Source: Trametes villosa
Taxonomy: Eukaryota; Basidiomycota; Agaricomycetes; Polyporales; Polyporaceae
Reading direction: 5' to 3'
Length of the DNA: 64,000 nucleotides
NCBI GenBank assembly: GCA_002964805.2
Contig: PUDQ02000032.1
Coordinates: 744,001 to 808,000 of the forward strand
Below, piece after piece: positions 11,583-23,100 of this stretch. A model generated the notes under the pieces. That model had not been told where the DNA came from. It saw nothing but the letters and a program-made list of their open reading frames with translations, and did no database searches. Position numbers and translations under genes: made by a program. Position 1 is the stretch's first letter. Each line of letters begins with the position of its first letter.

Positions 11583-11799
11583 AAGAAGAAGTGTACGGTT
11601 TTAATTGGATGTACTTCTATGCGCATGTATCTGCTAGTGTAGCCGTTCATGTATGGATGCGAAGTCTACGTGCGCCGCCGTGCGGTCGTATCTGTCCCAG
11701 GTGCTCATGCATACGTACGTCGAGGTAGGGAGATTTGAGCATCGTAAGTGCTGTGTGGCCGAGAGCAAATATTCTGGATAGTGAGACAATTCGGGTGTA
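11583..11799. other. HEM3 3' flank
   Basis: Short spacer between the HEM3 stop codon and the inner edge of the right duplication arm. It should contain the HEM3 3' UTR. No gene was recognised. Confidence 0.4.
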
Positions 11800-12220
11800 G
11801 CCTCCCTGGATGCGCGCTCGGGTTCGACTGGTGAGTGCCTGCCCGCTCTTGACACGCCGCCTCCCCTTGACCAGACGAAGCAGCCTAGACGAGCTCGTCA
11901 AAGACGGAGTGAACGGCCTCGTCTTCCACAACGTGGAACAACTCGCGACACAGCTCGAGGTGCGCTCCGCTACCACAACCCGTTCCTCTCTCGCACTCAC
12001 GTATTGACGCGCTCCTCACAGAGCCTGCTGCGCGGGTTCCCGTGGGCGCCGGCCCTCGCCTCTCTGCGCGCATCCTTCGACCGCGCGGCGCCGCTCGCGT
12101 CCGCCAGTGCGGGCACCAGCGACTGGGAGTGGGGCACGTGGGCGGAGAGCTGGAACCACACGATAGCACACGATGCGGCCGCTGTTGTTGCGGGACGTTG
12201 CGGCTTGCCATGCAGGTGAC
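11800..12220 (+). pseudogene. ALG1 3' fragment, duplicated and truncated
   Basis: Starts in the middle of the ALG1 exon that ends in [12 protein letters not shown] and keeps the following intron (GTGAGTGCC...), the exon [20 protein letters not shown], the next intron, and the last exon [20 protein letters not shown]...[11 protein letters not shown]. Everything 5' of this is absent. In the last exon about ten extra bases (ATAGCACACG) near 12160 shift the C-terminal frame relative to the intact gene. With no start codon or N-terminal catalytic part it cannot encode an enzyme. It marks the inner end of the right arm. Confidence 0.88.
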
Positions 12221-12567
12221 CCACCACTGTAATATTCCATTCGAAGAGAATGCGAATGGATGCCTGGCTGGTAAGACGATATGGCGACTGAATACTGCCA
12301 GTGGTAGGCTGCATAGATTTGTTCGCCGGCAGTTGCCGGCACATCCATCGCTGTGCGATTACCGTTGTGCTTGTCTTTATGACTCTCCTGAGGCCCGAGG
12401 CCTCCTGAAGCTGAAGCGCTGAAGCTTAAGCCATCGACTCGAGCCACTGCCAGCTGGCGTTGGCCAGGCTTATAGAGGACGTCCTACCACCAGTGGATAT
12501 AAGGTATGCCGGCACATTGCCCTTCTGATCTCCGCCATTCTCACATCCTACGACAGGAACCGCCAGC

Positions 12568-14334
12568 TATGCCTTCCGATGAAGATGCCTCCATCATGTC
12601 GATCGTCAAATCGGACGAGGCTCTCAACGCACGGCGACCTCTCTTATCCATGCCCGTGGAATTGCTGCAGAAGATCATGGCGTTCATCTTAGGCCTTCGC
12701 CTTTGCCCGCATATCAAAGGACGGCACCTTGCCTGGCGTATCGACGCGTATGATACACCCATCCTCATGCCCATCTCACAAACCTGCAAGCGACTTCGTG
12801 AGATAGCTCTGGGCACCCCAACTCTGTGGACGAGTGTCGCGCTAGGGCCTCGCTCGCTCTCACGTGTCTTGGTTGAGCGGAGCCGTGGCCTCACTCTCAA
12901 GGCCGCCATACCCACTCATCTACCCGGCCCGGATCGTCCTCAAGAACTGCCTGCCTCTTGGTACAATGTCAGGGATGTTGCTGAAAACCTACGGACGAGG
13001 ATACAGGATCTATACTTGCACCGTCTCGACTCTCTTGCCGAGATAGAGCCTCTGATCTCCCAACACCTTCCCGTGCTCGAATCTCTCTCTTTGTCGTTTT
13101 CATCTGCGGGGCACTATGGCGACGGAAGCTATTACGAACCCGTCCCCCTCTCGAAGGACCGAGTGCCGCGACTCCGGCGGCTGGCAATCTCCATGTGTGA
13201 CATAGCCTCTCTCGACATCCTCTCCTCGCTCACCCATCTCGCGATCCACGACTTCGGCGTGAGTCGCACGCACACAAGAATTGCAACCATCTTATCGGCC
13301 TGTCGCGCCCTCGAGTCCTTGCATCTTGAACAGGTCGACGACCTCGACTACCGGCGGAACGAGGCGCCTCCTGCAGAGTTTCCCTACCCGATACCGTCTT
13401 CCCGGCCAGTCTGTCACCGTCTACGGAGGATAGCGCTCGTATGGACCCACGGCCCTCTCGTCTCCCTGATACTCTCCCTTCTGTTGGCTGAGCAGCCGGC
13501 GCTCGCTATACAGGTGCACTTCGCCAGTTGGTTTCCTCTCAATCCCCCCTCTCCGACTATCATCTGCTGAACCGCGTTTCTGGAATCATCATCGGAAGAT
13601 ATTACCGGGAGCTAAAGTGGTACGATCGCCTAGGCGCGCGGCCGCCCTATTCCTGGGGTGTTACGGCCGTCGGCTCTCAGCGAACCGTTCGCAGAGTTGA
13701 ACTTGCGTTCGAAGATGCTACCGAGATACTCAGCCAAGGGACTCCCGCGGCGCTGGCTAACGTCGGCGAACTATGGCTCGCGGATGTCTTCCCCACCGCC
13801 CGCCACGACGGTTCTGAAGAGGGCACGCTACCCGTCTCCGAGGCTGCGGCGCTTCGTGCCCTGATCAAAAGTATGCCGGCCCTCGACACCATCGTGCTCG
13901 TGAACCAGCACCAGCAGTCGTGGGCATGTGTCCCCCCCAGCCTCGCCTTGCTGCCAGACGGGCGCGAGGATCACCTCGCAATGCCACGACCGCGCACGGT
14001 TCGCATCGCATGCGGGTATGGACGACCCGTCCTCCATGAAAAACCTGAGGACGCGCAGCCGAACGAGCCCCCGCCGACTATCCCCGCGCTGGACCTCACA
14101 CGGATTCTCGACGAACTGGCGTCTGGCGCGTACGACTATCTGGACCATCTCGTGCTCGAGGTGCCATGCTCCCTCGACGTCGACGCGGCCGACATCGAGC
14201 GGCTCCGTGGATACTTCGAGACGGTACAAGTCAGGGTGGAGGATGAGACGCCGACAGTCGAGATCCCGGGGTATTGCAACGAGCCAGCGGCATGGCAGGA
14301 CGAGGGGCCGTGGCTGTATAAGCTCTGGGAGTGA
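12568..14334 (+). pseudogene. F-box-like protein (copy 3), frameshifted
   Basis: Closest relative of copy 2, with near-identical C-terminal residues (GAYDYLDHLVLEVP, RLRGYFETVQ, YCNEPAAW). An upstream in-frame ATG at 12506 would add MPAHCPSDLRHSH... The ATG at 12568 aligns with the 5' start of copy 2. The first frame ends at 13570 shortly after a run of six C at 13544-13549. The homologous protein sequence resumes in another frame just downstream and runs to 14334. One missing C in that run explains the break. No GT-AG intron restores the frame sensibly, so this is a young pseudogene, a polymorphism, or a sequencing error. Confidence 0.75.
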
Positions 14335-15034
14335 TTCCAGCAGAAGGTAAGTACTACGATCGGAACCGCGAGCCCGCTGGAAAGCTCACCCATATGTCGG
14401 CATAGCGATGGCTATCCAGGCTGCTAGGCGGAGTGGTCCGAGTCCCCACCGGCCTTCCAGACATGAAACTCCGCAAATCGAGGGACTCTGCGAGGTTTTC
14501 CGAAGTAGACACCGATGGGCGGCGTGCATAGTCTGCTCACGATCGCGATCTTGCAGGTCAGGGTTGTAGTACTGCTAGCCTCCTTCCGCTAAACAAATGT
14601 CTGTGGCGAGCAAGAGAGCACCTTTTTAAGCATGCATATGCATACCAATACTGTACAAAAAGTCTTTCGATCAGCCAAATCTCAAGGCTCGGCACATAGA
14701 GTCGTCTCATGCTGTGAACTCGGGCCGGCATTCCAGGATTCTCAAGCGAAAAAGACCACAATTGAAGAACTTTGCTATCGTTGACAGCACTGTCTCCCCA
14801 CGACTTTCGCCCGATCGAACGCGTTCGAGATATCCTTTCCGGTGTCGCTCCCGCTAAAGGACTTTGCCGATCTGAGGGCCTGTCAAAACCCTCCATGTAC
14901 ATGTCCAGCAACAGCTATTCGCACTCTCTTCGTACGTGCTTGCATGGGTTAGAATTATCCAGGGACAGTTTTTACGTGTATTACTCGTGGTGCAGAGAGT
15001 CAGCTGTGAATAAATATGACCGGAAAGAAGGGTG
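14335..15034. other. 3' flank of F-box copy 3 and outer duplication block
   Basis: Non-coding. It includes the outer inverted block (about 14702-14866) that pairs with 1626-1798. No gene was recognised; the last part should be the 3' UTR of the minus-strand glutaminase gene. Confidence 0.5.
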
Positions 15035-18000
15035 CTATCCCGTGTAGTACGACGGCGGAGGTGCCATCCTCTCCTCCTGCATCTCCTGCATCGCCCGCCG
15101 CAGGCTGTCCATCTCGGCGCGCAGCCCGAGCATGTCCCGCGGGTAGCGCTCCCCGGAACCGGAGCCCACACTCCGCGAGCTCAAGCTGTTGCGTTGTCGT
15201 CCTCCGCGCGGCAGTGACTCCTGGCTTGAATCCATCACCGGAGAATGTGGCTGCACGTTTGAGATGGAAGCCGAGTCCGCCCACGCGAGTTGCAGGTGGG
15301 GGGAAACCTCGTGCGTCTTCGTGTCTTCGAGGTGTCTGGCTCTGCCGTAGTGCGCGCGCGGGTTTGGGGAGGTGTTCAACTCGTCCAGCAGGGGGGGATC
15401 AACGGTGTTCGCCTCGCGCGGCGACCCACCTTCGACACCGTTGTCAGAGTACGGGGCGTGCGAATCCTGCGACTGGGACAAGAAGGTGCGCGTCGAGAAC
15501 GTTGAAGGTTGGCGGCCTGGGCGAGTGATAGCGCTGCGATAGCGCCTGCGCATGAGGAGAAACCCGCCAATGGCTATGAGTGCGGCGAGAGCCACTCCAC
15601 CCGCGACGCCTCCAGCAATGGCACCCACGGGTCCGGGGGGATGGTGGGCGCCACTTCTTGCATCGGCTCCGGAGTTTGGTGATCGAGGGAGGTTCTGCGA
15701 GGTGAGGATGTCCTTGGACGGCAGGCTGTTGTGAGTTCAGTGCTTTGGTACCACGCTCTCAGGGAGGGTAGACGAGAACCCACTTCAACGCTAGGAGCGA
15801 GAATACCCCTCCGACGGCAGCTCTGTGGAGTGTGCCGCGCATCGTCAGAATACAATTTATATGCGGCGCGCAGCCAGCGTAACGCAGCTTACCCCGCGGC
15901 ACCGTCCAAGACCGCTCCCGTCTGGACGTCGTATTGGTCCGGGAAGGCACCCTGATTGAGATTCGACGACGCCCTGGCCCACGCACTGTGAATGAGCCCG
16001 TCTCGAACTCCATCATCAAGCACAGTTGCCGCAGTAAAGAGCAGCCATGCTACAACGGGGAGTGATGAGATTATACGCATTACTGGACTGTGACTGCCCA
16101 CGCGGCGTACCCGTGCTCGTCCATTGGACCGTATTGTCGAGCTTCAGCCCGAACGTATTCGGGACTGGGCCCTTGTTAGTCGCCGATGGTGCCGTCAACT
16201 ATGATCTGCTCACCCGCACTTAGAAGTATCTTGTAGAAGGCGGTCTGGTTCCGCAAGAGCTGCATCACTATGAGTCAGCTCGTGTAAGGTAAGAGGTTGG
16301 GGCGGGCAACACACCGTCTGGCTCATGGTATTTGTGCCTAACAGGCGATCCGCGTATACGTTGTACATCAAAGCCCAGGACGCTTGGTCGTCGTAGACCC
16401 CGAGCATGTGTTGCTTGTCGGACGACAGCGCAAGCGATTGCCACTTTTCAAATAGCGCGGTGGCTTGATTCTGTACGCGATCCATTGAGCTTAGTCCAGG
16501 CAGAACAGGAACGTCTGACACACATCGTACGCATGAGCATCGGAGTCTTCACCCAGTGAGTGGCTGATCTGCGCCATTGCCTTGATAGCGATGATGCCTT
16601 TGATGGCGAGGTTCGTCAGGTTGGCGTTGTCTTCGCTGTCTGCGGATATCCTAGCATGTGGCCCTGCTGAATATCGCGTACTTCGCCGGTAGTATATAGA
16701 GAATACACGTACTGATTCACAGGACTCATTGTATTGCCAACGAGATAATCCGCCCAACGCCTTGCGAGGTTGTACTACGACCGATGAGCGTAACACAAAT
16801 TGACTCATGTTCATGGAGTGTACTCACATGTTCCTGTAGCAAGGAGCCGTCTCCGGAAAACCTTGCATGTGCGTATAGCATGATGAGCATGTTCCCGGAT
16901 TCTGAACTTCATCAGTCATGATCACTTCTAATAGCGAAGAGACCTCTCACGTTCCACGCCTTGGTTATGGGGCCAGCGAGTGCCTAATACGTTGGGATAT
17001 GAGGTACCTACCTTCTCAGTCAGCGCTCCCTCGGAATCTTGGAAGACCGGGCGAAGCTTCCCGATGCTCACCGATATCCTGTGCAGCGTATGGCGTCGAA
17101 GTCAGGCCGTCCTGGGCGTCCAAAATAGGTGCCAGTAGCGGCCCGAGCAGAGAGGCATTGAAGTATAGCAGGGCGGGAAGGGCGGCGTAGATCCTCTCTA
17201 CTGGGTTGACACGCCTACATGACCAGAAGTGAGTCCGTATACCGGCACGTCCTATGTGCGTAAGATGATGTACTTACCCAGTGGTTGAACCCGAGCCCCC
17301 CAGGTTCTTCATGAAAACACGCACATCCGATGCATTAGGGTTCCCATCAGAGCCGGTCGAGATCGTAATATCCAAGGTGCTCAAAGTCTGCCGCGTGGCG
17401 AGGGATACGAGGTCAGCGTACTGAGAGGAGACCGCAGATGCGTTTGCAATGACCGCCTGGTCGAAGGCGATGGCTCTTTCTAGCGCATCATCGTAGTCTG
17501 CGAGAAAGTCGTCGACCTGAACCGCTATCAATACTGCACGGTTTCGCTTACAGAAAGTCAGGCCTACCGCAGCTCCAATGTTGGTCCCGTACTTGGTGAC
17601 GAAGTAGGGACGCAGCCGATGCACTGTGGAGTCGGGTGCCGTGTATATGATCGAAGGATCGCGCACGTATCCCACAGCCCAAGTCACCGGTTTTACTGTA
17701 CTCTGTATCGTGCCGAGGTCCATCGCGAGGGCGAATACGGTCCATATCCTGTTGCAGCAGCAGGTGAGATCAGGCGTATCCGAAGCGAGTAGTTGGATTG
17801 CTCACGGTTGCATACGCGCGAACGCCGTGCTGACATTGTTTGCAAGGGTCCCCTGCGTGTCAAACCCGGCCCGCGTAATTCGGTCTGTGTCGATTTGCCA
17901 AGTAACGCCTGGGTTCTACATTGATTTCATACTAGTAAGCGTACCCCGGCCTGAATGAACTGCGTAGAACTTACGTTCCCTATTGCATAGTACGCGATGC

Positions 18001-18808
18001 CATCCTGTGCTTGTTCGTCGGCTTCTTCGCCCTGCTGGGGAGATTGAAGCTGCACCTCATGGAATATACTACGGCTTGACGTATTGAAGCTCCACATCAC
18101 AGGACTGAAGCGGTTTCCGGATATCCACTCTACGAGTGACATCTTTATCAGGCAGCGTTCCTGTTCGATAGAGCCCCTCGATGCACATACCTGCCGTGAT
18201 ATCACTGTAGACCTGTATATGGTGACCTTGGCCGTCCAAGGAACTTGCCTCCAGAGACACATAGGAGAACGGAAGAGACTGCTGGACCCAATCGGAGGGC
18301 TGGCCCGTTGGATTAGCTGCAAGAGCGTGGCCGAACGGCTGATCTCCTCACCTCGACTGGGGAAAAGAAAGTGATAGTTACGTTCACGGGCCCTGCCTGC
18401 ATAGTGAAGATCGATCGCGTCGGGGTGATACGGATGTTCGACACATTCGCAGTGCCAACGAAGGGTGGGAGGAGATTGTAGCTCATCCACTCGTACGACA
18501 CGCCGTCTACCCTAATCTTCCCCGACCAACCTAGATGGTCCTACAATGCGTACTATTGTCTGAGCGCTGCATCATTAGAAGCTGTATGGAATGCGTACCT
18601 GCTGACTCGCCCAGAATACCGGCCAAGAGAGAGGCAACGGCGAAGAACCATGGGTATTGTTGTACCAGGCACTCATGTAAGGCGACCGGTTAGCCAAAGG
18701 GACACTGGCAGGGAGGAATGTCTGCGCAAGAGATTGCGGCTGGACTACAGCTGCCAAAACCGAAGCCCAAAGTGCGAGCCCCAGGAATTTGGGCGACATA
18801 GTCAGCAA
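15035..18808 (-). CDS. gtaA: GtaA-type glutaminase with C-terminal membrane anchor
   Basis: Many-exon gene. The N-terminus is a signal peptide (FLGLALWASVLAAVV) followed by LANRSPYMSAWYNNT. DUF5127-type sequence follows: SGKIRVDGVSYEWMSYN, FSYVSLEASSLDGQGHHIQ, and MDLGTIQSTVKPVTWAVGYV. The DUF4965-type catalytic part includes NLTNLAIKGIIAIKAMAQIS, YDDQASWALMYNVYADRLLG, LKLDNTVQWTST and LNQGAFPDQYDVQTG. GtaA enzymes hydrolyse glutamine to glutamate outside the cell. The last intron (AA/GTGGGT...ACAG/C) joins the catalytic end in frame to a Ser/Pro linker, a transmembrane helix (GVAGGVALAALIAIGGFLLM, then RRR) and a tail of about 165 residues. The start is ATG at 18808 or 18799. Confidence 0.83.
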
Positions 18809-20136
18809 TGAAGCTCTGGGAAAGGGAGGGTCGTGAGATAGGCCGCGAATGCCCTACGGTCCAGCAGTCTCCTTATGACCTGAGTCGAATTTGTTCTCAT
18901 CTCAAGGGAGAACTGTCGTTGGGGAAGACCTGTCCAGGCGCAGCTGGCAGTGGCGTGCGGCGCATCGTTGGTCGCTACGCTTGCGAGATCCAGCTTGTAA
19001 GTCCAGCCTCGCTGCCACGACGTACACAGGCAGGCTAGCGCATGTTCAGGCGTACAAACGGGGAGCAAGTCTCTTCTCACCTTAGATACGCCCGCACACA
19101 ACTCGGGAGACGGCTCGGCTAGTAAACCTAGAGCGATGCGCGCGTCAGCACATGGATGTGTCGACAACAGGAGAGAGCATGCGCTACGTTGAGCTAATAG
19201 GCGGTTCGAAAGCTTTTTTGAACGTTTGATCATCGGCCACGTAACCCCAGAAGTTGGATCGTATCCTGCCTTCTTGACCATCAGCGCGGCGTAGTGCTTA
19301 TTTGGACGGCCTCTGACCGAGCTCGCGTCGTGGCGACGGGAAAAACAAGCACTACGCGGGCTTCCCATTCCCCAGTCCACAACTGCCCACCGCGTCCGGC
19401 GGGTCAAGCACATCCCGGTCCCCTGCTATTCCACAAGGATAGCCTGCCATGCAACTTCGCGAGAGTGCCCTTACATCCTGCAACCACAGCGAAGAGCGGT
19501 GTCAATTTGGCATTCGCCAACGAGTTCGCCATTGCAACCGGCGAGAGCCTGTGCGCCTTCTCCTAAGTTCTGAGGCGATTGCACTTGACAGTTGAAACGT
19601 TGATATTCGGCGCGCAAGCTACTTGAACGTACAGACGTACCTCATCCTACTTCGCCCCAGCGCGAGTCCTTGATCTGTGCATTCATATATGCACCCATGC
19701 ACTGCGCCCTTCTTGCCCCCGAAAGCTCGGTCGCCAGTTGAAGAGAGAAGGCAGATGTATTCCATGGACTACACAGTATACAGAGGTTTCGCCTCAGCGA
19801 AAGAGACGGAGAATATCCCCCGCCTAGTCTCGTCGCGAGGTGGTCGAGTATCTAGCACCAACCGACGAACAGATCAAACGAGGAGGTCGTTCTGCGTCCC
19901 CACGAGCGCTTGCATTTCCCAAGCGATGTGAATCTAGGAAGCAAGTGACTCTATGGCGGGGACGGTGTTAAGACATTGTGAGGAACGTGCTCAGCCGGGA
20001 TCGGCCTCTTATACTCTGCCATGTTTGCTTCTATTTGGTAGGAAGGCCTTTGAGCGCCTAGTTGCTCATCAGCTAGCGGTGGCTGCAGCTTGGACTTGTA
20101 CTTCTCCGCCGCTCATCGTCTTGTCCCGCTTCCTCC
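18809..20136. promoter_or_regulatory. Divergent intergenic region, glutaminase / PRP16
   Basis: About 1.3 kb between two divergent starts, so it should contain both promoters. Open frames here, including one of about 200 codons on the minus strand, show no domain and no ATG-led family similarity. No TATA box or repeat was recognised. Confidence 0.45.
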
Positions 20137-23100
20137 ATGGCATCTACTTCTGAAGGGACGGATGAATTCGTTCATCACATTGCTATTGAGCTGTCCCGAG
20201 CTCTGAACTTGATCAACCCGAACGACTTGCTAGCCCAGCGCGTCCGGGACATTGCTAAGACGAACACGGTAGACGGATTCATCGCAGGTGCGTCAGCTTC
20301 GCGTAGTCGAACTAGCTCTGTGGGTTAACCTGAACTCATGGATCTAGCGGCAAAGTCTTTCGGCAAGTTCAAAGATTCCTTCCTCGCAGAGCTCCATGCA
20401 GAAATCTTGTCGCACGAGAAGCAGGAGGCCGCGGGAGGCGAGACGCAGCCCGTGCAAGGCATTACCGTTCATGACTCGGACGTGCTGGAGCCAGAACCTG
20501 TGCGAGCGGGCGGTCTAGTGCGCAAGGATGCGGTGAGTGTGTTTGTGATTTAGCCCGGCATTCGACACTGAATGTTCATGCTATTGCGCATGCAGAGCCA
20601 TACATTCCGAAGGCCAAACAAACCACTCGAGCCTCCTACCCCACGAGCCTCTGTGCTCGGTCTTGACCGGCTAGCCCAAGAGAAGAGGGCGGCGGTCGCA
20701 GCAGCGAACGGAGAAAGTAGTCGGAAGAAGGCGAGACTGGACGATGATGGAGACGAGCCGCACTTCAAGGGTACGTCCGCTGATTTTGCGCCCGTGGGGT
20801 GGCAGGACCTTACTGTAGTACAGTACCTTCCATGCCCGCGTCGCGACAGTCTCACCTCCGGCAACGGGGCGAGGAAACGCCTTCACATCCTGGTGGTCTG
20901 TCGGACGCTGCGCGCCAGAAGCTGGAGGAGCGCAGACGTGCCCGAGGTTTGTCTCCCGTACATTCATTCTTCGGTCAGCTACTAAGCGGGATGTGCAGAG
21001 GGTATCACCGCCAAGAACGACCGTAGGAATGACGGACCTCGTGGTCTTGGAGATTTCCAGCAGCGCCTGAACCGTGACCGTCCGCACGACAGACGAGACC
21101 GGAACCAGCGGGACAACGGAGGAGATCGCCGGGGATGGGATGCGACACCCCGCTCCGAGCGGAGCCGCCGAGGCGAAGACATGCCCAGCGTGCGCATTCC
21201 AAATGCCTCGTGGGACGCCACTCCTCGACGTCCCTCCTCACCAGGAGGTTCCAACGGTGCGCGCAACCGCAGGTGGGATGCCCCTACACCTCGACGTGGT
21301 ACATCTCCCGGCTCGGATGAGGGTGACGGGGCGCTCGGCATTGATGCTCGCGAATGGGAGGAGGAGCAAATTCGACTGGACCGAGACTGGTACATGGGTG
21401 CCGGCGAGGGCGGTGTGGTTGGAGACGAAGAGTACAACCCTCTCGCACAGTATGACGACCTTGCCGCGGTCAAGGAGGAGCAGCTCGCCAAGAAGCAGGT
21501 CAAGAAGATATCCGCGCGTCAAGCGCAATACGTGCGTGCTAGGAGACTCCCTCGCATTACATGAAGTACTGACTTGGTGCTACGCAGAACGCGGACAATG
21601 ACCTCTGGGAGGCGAACCGGATGCTTACATCTGGTGTCGCTACTCGTAAGGAGATCGACCTTGACTTCGAGGACGAGTCGGAGTCGACCGTGCATGTTAT
21701 GGTGCACGACCTCAAACCCCCCTTCCTCGACGGCCGCACCGTCTTCACGAAGCAGCTCGAGCCAATCAACCCCGTGCGCGACCCCACGAGCGACATGGCC
21801 ATCTTCTCGCGGAAAGGCAGCGCCCTCGTCAAGGAGAAGCGCGAGCAAGCGGAGCGTGCGAAGGCCGCCGCGAAGCTCGCCGCTCTCGGGGGCACGTCGC
21901 TCGGGAACATCATGGGCGTGAAGGACGACGAGGCGGCAGCCGACGGTAAGTGCCTGTCTCGCGCGTTCCAAACCAGCGTTTGGATTGGACATTCACGTAG
22001 TCTCTGTTTATGTGTGCTTCTTGCGATGGGGTGACGGTATGCAGCCGAAGCGGAGGCGAAGGCGAAGACCGAGAAGGAGGAGGACTACAAGGGCGACTCG
22101 AAGTTCGCGACGCACATGAAGACGAGTGCGGGCGTGAGTACGTTTGCGAAGACGAGGACGCTGAAGGAACAGCGCGAGTACTTGCCGGCGTTTGCGTGCC
22201 GTGAGGAGCTCATGAAGGTCATCAGGGAGAACCAGGGTAAGCACCGTCTGTTAGTGGACACAGACGCAAATGCTCACAACGGTCTGCAGTCATCGTTGTA
22301 GTCGGTGAGACTGGCTCGGGGAAGACCACACAGCTCGCGCAATTCTTGTACGAAGACGGATACTGCTCCTACGGTATCATCGGGTGTACCCAGCCTCGTC
22401 GTGTCGCAGCGATGTCCGTCGCGAAACGTGTCAGCGAGGAGATGGAGGTAAGCACACAAGTATTTTGACTAACTCGATTGTTAGGGTTGACTTCTAGTTC
22501 ATGTAGTGCAAACTTGGCTCGACCGTCGGTTACGCTATCCGTTTCGAGGACTGTACATCCCCTGAGACGAAGATCAAGTGTAGGTGTCATATTACTAGTA
22601 ACGTTGTGTGCGTGTGCTGATGGCTATTTGGCAGACATGACGGACGGTGTTTTGTTGCGCGAGTCGCTGAACGAGGGCGACCTTGATCGATACAGTGTCA
22701 TCATCCTCGACGAGGCACACGAGCGGTCGCTCAGTACTGATGTGCTCATGGGTTTGCTTCGAAAGAGTGGGCGCGTTACTTTGTTCCCAGTTACCACTTT
22801 ATTGACGCGGTCTACAGTCTTGTCCCGCCGGAGAGATTTGAAGCTGATCGTCACATCTGCGACGATGAACGCCGAGAAGGTGCGTAATCCGCGCAGAAAG
22901 AAGCGCTCACTCGCTGATCATACGTAGTTCTCGCAATTCTACGGCCAAGCGCCTTGCTTCACCATCCCTGGCCGCACGTTCCCCGTTGAGATCTTCCACG
23001 CGAAGTCGCCTTGCGAAGATTATGTGGACAGCGCGGTGAAGCAGGTCCTGCAGATCCACCTATCGCTACCGCCTGGCGATATCCTGGTTTTCATGACCGG

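Larger units (their letters stand above)
11800..14866. repeat. Right arm of imperfect inverted segmental duplication
   Basis: Inverted counterpart of 1626-7195: ALG1 3' fragment, F-box copy 3, then an outer block (about 14702-14866) that matches 1626-1798 in reverse orientation with few mismatches. It is shorter than the left arm because the equivalent of F-box copy 1 and part of the F-box 5' region are missing. Confidence 0.8.

Noticed and set aside
18802..19413. Minus-strand frame of about 200 codons upstream of the glutaminase
   Set aside because: No family similarity, low-information composition, and it overlaps the expected divergent promoter. Not supported as a gene.
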